NCBI GenBank assembly: GCA_036362985.1
Contig: JAYGXS010000007.1
Span: 26,044,872 to 26,108,871 of the forward strand
Length of the DNA stretch: 64,000 bases
Reading direction: 5' to 3'
Source: Ligula intestinalis
Taxonomy: Eukaryota > Platyhelminthes > Cestoda > Diphyllobothriidea > Diphyllobothriidae
In this document: in pieces, positions 57,952 to 64,000 of the stretch
How positions within the stretch are numbered: position 1 is the stretch's first letter
Layout of the letters: each line of letters begins with the position of its first letter
Program-made: the position numbers and the translations under genes
Notes under the pieces: model-generated
Told to the model about the DNA's origin: nothing
Database searches by the model: none
The model's input: only the letters and a program-made list of their open reading frames with translations

Positions 57952-58974
57952 TGTAACAAATATATTAATTTTCCTTATTTTTTACTTTTATCGCTTTTTC
58001 CTACACTGGTGTCACTTGCACAAAGACTTAAATAATTGACCGGCCGTATATTCCTTTTCGATAAAACTAATTCGTGTTCATTCAATAAACGATACCTTTT
58101 AAATTCAAATATGCTTTCCTTTTGAGATGTATTGTTCCTCAAACGTAATATCAATTGTGCGTCCGTTGGGTAAAAGCTCTGTGAGCTGCAAGGGTTTTCG
58201 TACGAAGTTGATGGCGTTGCACGCAGCACTCGCCAAACTGTGATTCGCGTTTATCCTGCCACTGCATGCCAAAGCTGTGAGGAGTATGGTTCACGCTAGG
58301 ATTCCGTCTCTGTGTTCTGGTACATGAATTCAATGCCCTGCCACGTCTTGTTTAATTTTAGTGGAACATTGGAATATACACCAATGAGCCCAACCCCTCA
58401 CTGCAGCGTCATGCGCCAACACGATCAGTGAAACAACGTCAACTCTGGGATCCTTCGCAGCAGCAGGCCATCCGATTTTCATACACACGCTCTCTCTCTC
58501 TCTCTTCCTCTCCCCCACGGGCCACAGTTTTTCTCCTTCAAATCCCTCAAGTGGCATTCAAGTGCCTACAAGTTCTGAACAATGCCTGAGGAGTTTTTCA
58601 CTGTCTGCCCTTTTACGCAATCCCATTACGGGCAACGCCGCATGTTCTGCTGAACCAATGCATTTCACATCTGCTCTGTACCAACAGGGAGTTCAACAGT
58701 ATTTAACTTTACTTGCCTTAATACAGCTGAGCCGACCTGGCTAGTAACAGCATCACCAACACCGCTACATTACTAGTTAGCAATGGAGGAAGACAGTGCC
58801 TTGTGGTTATGCATTGACTATCGCAAGCTAGATGTTGTAGTAAGCCTGCAGCTAGCTTATAGACCGCAAGAGGCACTACGTTGTGACGTAAATGCAGAGT
58901 AGAACTTCAGCTGTTATTTAATAACGCTTTATTTAACCAATAAGCTATTTACCGCATACCGATTGAGAGTGCTT
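57952..58974. other. Unassigned region
   Basis: The first 100 bases (CACTGGTGTCACTTGCACAA) may be the end of the Tc1-like element displaced by the MITE. A (CT)n run lies at 58490-58505. I see no gene. Confidence 0.4.
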
Positions 58975-59545
58975 ATTGGGCGCCGACTTACTAAAACACA
59001 CACAGGCCGTATTATGGTATATTATTTACTGATCTTAGTAAGTATGACTACCAGAATTAGCACTTTAGCGTAGGCAGTTACTTTTAGCAGCAGCATCCTA
59101 GCCCTCGAAGTCCAAACCAGTCGAAACGCCCAGATGGACTTGAGAGGGCGGGAAACAGGGCAAGTCTTGATGTGCTCCGGGACTTAAACATGTATTTACT
59201 CGAAATAGCATAAACCTAGATTTACACACCTTATTGAGATCAACGGAGTGTGAACCTCAGTGCTGATTTTTTACTCAGCGTCACCTCAGACTAACATAAG
59301 CGTCAGAAATAGCACCAGTACTACTAACACTCAGTTCCATTGCTAGTTAGCAGTAGTAATAGTAGAAGCCGTATCAATCTCAGCATCCTTGAGCCTGTTT
59401 TGACACCTACTGAAGGTAAGTGGACGTAGGTAGTGCGGTAGTACTCGCGTAAAGTCTACTGTCACTTAAGACTGAGTTAGGCAGCCTTTTTTGGCTTGCA
59501 TTGGAGAAAGCGGCTAATAGCTGATCCTGATTATTCTTCTTGACC
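58975..59545 (+). repeat. Dispersed repeat R8, copy 2
   Basis: It aligns with 37395-37975 and 60115-60690. It contains TTGAGCCTGTTTTGACACCT, whose complement also occurs at 62358-62377. Together with copy 3 it could form a pair of direct repeats around about 570 bases. Confidence 0.6.
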
Positions 59546-60114
59546 CCACATGAAGGTGGAAAGTACGGTGGGCGCTTGCAACGTTTACTATCCCTTAAAT
59601 CCACCCCCTGATCTCCAGTCGCATTTCCTGTCCAATCATCGAAATCGATGGTCGAACACACACATGCTGTCAATATGGTATACAATTACGTAGTTTAAAA
59701 CTAGAAGAGTGATTTTGGGCAAAATACAAGTGTACAAGTGTCGCTGTCCCATGGCCAATAGGCAGCTTAGTGTTAGGGGATTGTGAGTGTACTATCACTT
59801 AACCTACCTGCTACTTGTTGTTACAACCGACTTTAGTGTATGCATTCATTCATAGACACAGAATAATAAGCCTATGACATTTCCAGACATAAAATTCTCC
59901 TTAATGATTTCATTAATTTTATGATACTAGACGCAGAAGCTGCATCCTGCACCACAAATTAGTTTATAGTGATAGTAGACTTGCGTAGTCTAACGCACCT
60001 TGGCCACCTTCACACACGCACACTTAAGACCGGCTTCATGAGAGTAAAGCAGACCAGAAGCGGGATCTAACGCAGATCCTGCTGGCACGGCGTGAGCCCG
60101 GACCGAGTGGGCCT
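59546..60114. other. Spacer between two R8 copies
   Basis: No ORF or motif is recognised. If the R8 copies were LTRs this would be the internal part, but I find no primer-binding site or coding sequence. Confidence 0.35.
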
Positions 60115-60690
60115 GTAGTACTTATAGTATACTATCTATTGGCCTTAGTAAGTATGATAACTAGAAATTAGCACTTTAGCATAGGCACGTGTCTATAGCA
60201 GCAGTATCTTAGTCCGTACCTAGCAGGAACGTGCACAGCTCGATGGATCGAGTTGAGTGCGAAAACCAAGACAAACGCTGCTGTGCTCAGGATTTCAGGC
60301 ATGTACTTACCCGAAATAGCTAAACCCAGAGTCATACTCCTTCTTGAGACCAAGGTGATATGAGCCCTAGCGTTGGCATAATCAGCGTCACCTCTGAAAA
60401 ATGCTGGCATCAGTGCTAGCACCAGTAGTAATACACATCCTGATGAGATTGAGGGAATATGAGCCCAGTGCTGACTTTAAGCAGCGTCACTTCTGACTTA
60501 CAAAACAGTCAGTACTAGTACAAACAAGTACTATCACCCCAGTAAGTAGTATTAGAAGTAGCAGTGCCAGTCTTGGATTACTGAAGTCTGGCTAGACACT
60601 TACAATAGGTGAGTGAGGGTAGATAGTACAGTAGTAACCGTGCGAAGTCTACTGTCACTTAAGACTAAGTCAGGTGGACGAATACACACA
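60115..60690 (+). repeat. Dispersed repeat R8, copy 3
   Basis: The same order of words as copy 2: TTAGTAAGTATGA, AGAAATTAGCACTTTAGC, GATATGAGCCC, TAGTACAGTAGTAACCG-like and CTACTGTCACTTAAGACTAA. An internal repetition of about 100 bases (GATATGAGCCC at ~60357 and GGAATATGAGCCCAG at ~60453) is specific to this copy. Confidence 0.6.
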
Positions 60691-61516
60691 CACGCACCCC
60701 CCAATAAAGCCTGCAGTGCCCTGATTGGTTCGCTGTAAGAGGACCACATGACGAGGCAAGCACTCAAACACAATCTGCTACCACATCTTCCAGAAAAAAA
60801 GAACGTCCCGTTACTTAGTGAACGGCTCAGTAACATAGATATGGAAGTTTCTGTGGGGGCTATCGAGTGAGAGGAAAATGTCACAGTACAAATAGGAGGC
60901 TGGTCGACACTAAACACGGGTTTCGCACCGATGAAGCCTTCTGTTGTACTATGGTTACATTGACAGATCCCCTCCCCCACGCGAAGCGTGCAGAGTAAAT
61001 CAGTCCAAGTCATGCATCTCCCATGGCCCAACGTACACCCCGCATAATTAATCCATTACCAGTTGTGATGTGCGCATCTACCTGCTATCCCTCTCCCCTC
61101 ACTGACACTAATCACGCCGTGGTCCAGTGTGTTGTTTCTCACAATTTGCTTGACAAGGTACACGCATTAAACAGATGAAGAATTGCCGACAAAAACTTAA
61201 CTTGTGTAGCGGGTACATCCTCAACTGGACAGGTCTGAAGTAGTGCTAATATTCCTCTTTCCTCAAGTTACCAGCTCAACGTAGTACCACTTTTACCGAT
61301 AAAAGCCAACAGTAGTAGTGCATCTCATATACACCTAGGCTTAGCATGTTTTCCTACAAAAATGGGGGTTATAGGACGTTTGGGGATGGGGCAATATATA
61401 AGCAGTGGCCGGAATCGGCCTGGCAGGCGGTCACCCGTTGGGGACCTCTGACCACCACATGAACTTTGTTTAGTTCGGAAGCCTATTCGATCGGTGTTCG
61501 CACATTTCTGGGTGAA
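60691..61516. other. No gene recognised
   Basis: Short ORFs without domains. A (TA)n run at 61517-61532 borders the satellite-like array. Confidence 0.4.
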
Positions 61517-61567
61517 TATATATATATATATATGATGTTATACCATACGTCCGCATAGATACTAGCT

Positions 61568-61650
61568 AAAAGCCCAGACACGTGTTTCGCCGATGTTTTA
61601 TGCTACTGCATGATACAGCAACGAGGGGTTCGGCTCTTCAGTAGGCCCCC
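61568..61650 (-). ncRNA. Hammerhead ribozyme, satellite unit A
   Basis: Minus strand, identical to unit B in every helix: GCCTA, CTGAAGA, GCCGA, long loop, TCGGC, GAAA, CAC/GTG, TC, TGGGC. Predicted cleavage lies between 61577 and 61576. All core bases are intact. Confidence 0.78.
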
Positions 61651-61754
61651 AACGTTCTCTATGCGGTTTATAGTATATTAACTCCAGATAATAATCCAGG
61701 AAATAATCGCGGAAATTATTAGGTGCATGACATGGAAACCGCATAGAGAACGTT

Positions 61755-61836
61755 GGGGGCCTACTGAAGAGCCGAACCCCTCGTTGCTGTATCATGCAGT
61801 AGCATAAAACATCGGCGAAACACGTGTCTGGGCTTT
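61755..61836 (+). ncRNA. Hammerhead ribozyme, satellite unit B
   Basis: Helix I is GCCUA (before the core) with UGGGC (after cleavage), 5 pairs including one G-U. The core CUGAAGA is at 61764-61770. Helix II is GCCGA/UCGGC, 5 perfect pairs closing a 36-base loop with its own possible TGCT/AGCA hairpin. The core GAAA is at 61817-61820. Helix III is ACAC/GUGU with no loop. H17 = C at 61828, so cleavage is predicted after 61828. This is a type I hammerhead, as in schistosome satellite DNA. Helix III is palindromic and may need two molecules. Confidence 0.8.
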
Positions 61837-62111
61837 TAGCTAGTATCTATGCGGACGTATGGTATAACATCATTGTCATATAGAATTCACACTACTTGTA
61901 GTGCTACTCGTTTGTAGAATGGACATTTCCGTGGTTATTCCGCGGCAGTTGATCGTCTTCGACGAAAATGTTAATCAAACTCTAGGGTCTGATCCTTCAA
62001 AGTCATGTTCCATCCACCTACTTCCATGTCGTGCACCTAATAATTTCCGCGATTATTTCCTTGATTATTATTATCTGGAGGTCATATACTAGAAACCGCA
62101 TAGAGAATGTT

Positions 62112-62192
62112 GGGGGCCTACTGAAGAGCCGAACCCCTCGTTGCTGTATCATGCAGTAGCAGAAACATCGGCAAAACACGTGTCTGGGCTTT
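62112..62192 (+). ncRNA. Hammerhead motif with broken core, satellite unit C
   Basis: All three helices match unit B, but the second core block reads AAAA (62173-62176) instead of GAAA. This replaces the catalytic G12. It is predicted inactive. Confidence 0.75.
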
Positions 62193-62346
62193 TAGCTAGT
62201 ATCTATGCGGAAGTATGGTATAACATCATTGTCATATGGAATTCACACTACTTGTAGTGCTACTCGTTTGTAGAATGGACATTTCCGTGGTTATTCCGCG
62301 GCAGTTGATCGTCATGTCCCATCCACCTACTTCCATGTCATGCATC

Positions 62347-62400
62347 GAATAATTTCAGTAGGTGTCAAAACAGGCTCAAGGATGCTGAGACTGATACAGC
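62347..62400 (-). repeat. Reversed fragment of repeat R8
   Basis: It reads AGTAGGTGTCAAAACAGGCT and continues as the complement of 59375-59415. It is joined directly to the end of satellite unit C. Confidence 0.6.
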
Positions 62401-63290
62401 ACCCCTTGCGTTATGCTGAGAAAAAGCCATTGTTAAAGTCAGTGGACCCGAAATTAAGAATGTTCTTGACGCCAGACCTGAAGAACCACCTAGGCTCTGT
62501 GGTGAAGGAACCACCCATTCGCTCGCCAGACTGAGCAGGTAGATTCGCGTGACCAGTGCAAAATGGGTCGAAAGACCAGTCAGTTACTACTAGAAATTGG
62601 ATTTGCAGTCCTGACTGGCAAATTAACAAAGTCAAACCGCAGGCACCTAATCGAGCAGCACCCAGCACCCCGCAATGCCGTCGTCTCGTATCGCAACATA
62701 TAGTATTCCAAGCCTGTGTGTTCTGGTGTCAACTAAATTTGCCCAGATCTCTGAAAAGCTTTTAGGTCTTACTTATGTGACCAACGGCATAGCTGTGAGA
62801 GGACAAACTGAGACCAAACAAGGCCATCGCGATAAGACGCGCATTATATTGTGACATTGGTGCGCGTATTCCAGTGAGCGAGTGTTTGCCTTTCAAACCA
62901 CGCTTCGGGATACTTTTGGAGCCTTCGATGAGCATACGATCTCGACTGGCGTCCGCGTCATTCAGCAAAGCGATTGGCTGAAGGCACAAGGGTCTGGCTA
63001 ACACGACACTGTATTCAACACCCCCTGTGCTGGGTTGTGACGAAAACCGCAGAAACTAACTGAATGCCATTTCTACCGGCCTGATGACTGAGTGTCATTT
63101 TTTTAAAGACCAAAATGGGATAGCTCTGAGAACGTAGATATGTACTTGGTACACACAGAGACACAGAGGCGAAAGGAAGCAGAACAAGGCATTGGTGCGG
63201 GGAAGTACGGCACCCGACGAGTGTACTCCTCCGAGCAGGTTTACGCAAACTCTAGATGAGCCTACCTCGGTCGGCCAGCTTCACCCATTG
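62401..63290. other. No gene recognised; 3' flank of the stomatin-like gene
   Basis: It should include the 3' UTR and polyadenylation signal of the gene ending at 63291, but I cannot place them. Short ORFs only. Confidence 0.4.
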
Positions 63291-64000
63291 TCATACAAAC
63301 ATGTTTTTGCTAAGCTGATAGGGATCACTGATATCGTCCTCGTAGGCGTAGTTCTTAGCAACTCCGGTTGGGGATGGTGGAAAAACAATGGATTCATTAG
63401 TGGTGGAGATGGTCGTTCCCCTGGTCAGAATAGGACGATATGGCGGCTTTAGGGACGGCCAATATTGTTCAGGAGGAGGAGGCGGGGGAGCGGTCGAAGA
63501 AGCCACTGCCGACTGGATGGAGGAGGAGGGGGAGTGTAGGGGGGATTCAGACGAGTAGGCACCACCGCCGACCAAATCATCGCCGGTTTTCACGGACGGT
63601 AGGCAATGGGAGGAGGGTGGTGGTGGTCCTGGAGAAGCAGCATTAACAGCGCACCGTCTGACCAGCGCTGATCGAAATAGGCTTAGCAGATCCATAGGCA
63701 GGGGGAACACAATGGTTGAGTTCTTCTCTGCCGAGATGCTGGCCAGAGTTTGCAGGTAACGCAGCTGCAGAGCTATTGGACAGATGGCTATCTCCTGAGC
63801 GGCCAGTTTCAGGGAGTGCGAGGCTTCCTCTTCACCCTTGGCTGCAATCACCTTAGCACGGGCCTCCCGAGTGGCCTCTGCCTCCGCGGCCATTGCACGC
63901 TGTAGCTGCAATGGTAAGCGTACATCCTTAATTTCCACACGCTCTACTTTGACACCCCAGGTGTCGGTGGCACTGTCCAGAGTCTCCTGCATCATGGCAG
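63291..64000 (-). CDS. Stomatin/MEC-2-like protein, terminal exon (partial)
   Basis: The frame is open to the window edge, so the start is outside. Residues near the edge match the end of the SPFH (band 7) domain: [55 protein letters not shown], then the C-terminal helix [20 protein letters not shown] and VFPLPMDLL. Stomatins are membrane-hairpin, cholesterol-associated scaffold proteins that regulate ion channels. After the domain comes a tail of about 120 residues rich in Pro and Ser ([14 protein letters not shown]), ending in a stop at 63291-63293. No splice site is needed inside the exon. The tail is not part of the family core and is probably lineage-specific. Confidence 0.92.
   Translation of the reverse strand, partial: AMMQETLDSATDTWGVKVERVEIKDVRLPLQLQRAMAAEAEATREARAKVIAAKGEEEASHSLKLAAQEIAICPIALQLRYLQTLASISAEKNSTIVFPLPMDLLSLFRSALVRRCAVNAASPGPPPPSSHCLPSVKTGDDLVGGGAYSSESPLHSPSSSIQSAVASSTAPPPPPPEQYWPSLKPPYRPILTRGTTISTTNESIVFPPSPTGVAKNYAYEDDISDPYQLSKNMFV

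Larger units (their letters stand above)
61529..62345. repeat. Satellite-like array encoding hammerhead ribozymes
   Basis: Three units of one repeat. Unit A (61529-61735) is inverted, unit B (61736-62091, 356 bases) and unit C (62092-62345, truncated by an internal deletion of about 52 bases) are direct. Units A and B are almost perfect reverse complements over their shared part. Each holds one hammerhead motif. The array is bordered by (TA)n on the left and by a reversed R8 fragment (62347-62400) on the right. The ORF at 61901-62092 is not conserved. Confidence 0.85.

Noticed and set aside
60440..60480. CTGATGA at 60444 as another hammerhead core in repeat R8
   Set aside because: No GAAA block or pairing helices at the required spacing.
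61901..62092. 63-codon ORF in the satellite-like unit
   Set aside because: The equivalent stretch of unit C carries a deletion and does not keep the frame.

Overview
The window is a repeat-dense piece of a eukaryotic nuclear genome, most likely a parasitic flatworm and possibly a diphyllobothriidean tapeworm. The organism is inferred, not proven. The evidence is one isolated spliced kinase exon with long introns, several Penelope-like element (PLE) families with GIY-YIG tails, a CR1/jockey-like LINE with a 2A-like start, tRNA-derived SINEs, and two 10-N assembly gaps.

Only two host gene pieces can be supported. One exon of a group I p21-activated kinase lies at 2815-3111 (+). The last exon of a stomatin/MEC-2-like protein lies at 63291-64000 (-) and runs off the right edge. 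The two genes converge, and nearly everything between them is mobile or repetitive DNA.

Layout: 0.2-1.2 kb is a long foldback element. 1.2-5.1 kb holds SINEs, the kinase exon and a diverged 0.6-kb duplication. 6.0-6.5 kb is a LINE fragment. 9.7-10.0 kb is a small foldback. 10.5-17.3 kb carries SINEs, a PLE-tail palindrome and AT-rich repeats. 18.4-19.1 kb is a PLE fragment. 19.4-25.7 kb is a nearly complete but broken PLE, split by a 3.3-kb antisense LINE. 26-29 kb holds DNA-transposon and LINE remnants. 31.9-33.3 kb contains two more PLE fragments. 35.3-37.1 kb is a repeat interrupted by LINE 5' pieces. 37.4-38.0, 59.0-59.5 and 60.1-60.7 kb share one repeat. 46.0-47.1 kb is a PLE 3' half with an open frame. 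49.2 and 57.5 kb are twin MITEs. 54.9-55.8 kb is a PLE tail array. 56.5-57.5 kb is a Tc1-like pseudogene. 61.5-62.3 kb is a satellite-like array.

The most interesting signal is a set of hammerhead ribozymes (HHRs) recognised from base pairing. They occur in three unrelated carriers: a ~356-bp satellite-like repeat (two intact copies and one with a mutated core), a tRNA-derived SINE family (five copies whose stem I covaries), and the tails of several PLE families. All share one design: helix I open, core CUGANGA...GAAA, and a very short helix III with a loop of zero to two nucleotides. HHRs in PLEs and in schistosome satellite DNA are known. The SINE-borne and satellite-borne motifs here look like a parallel system in this genome and are the main lead to test.
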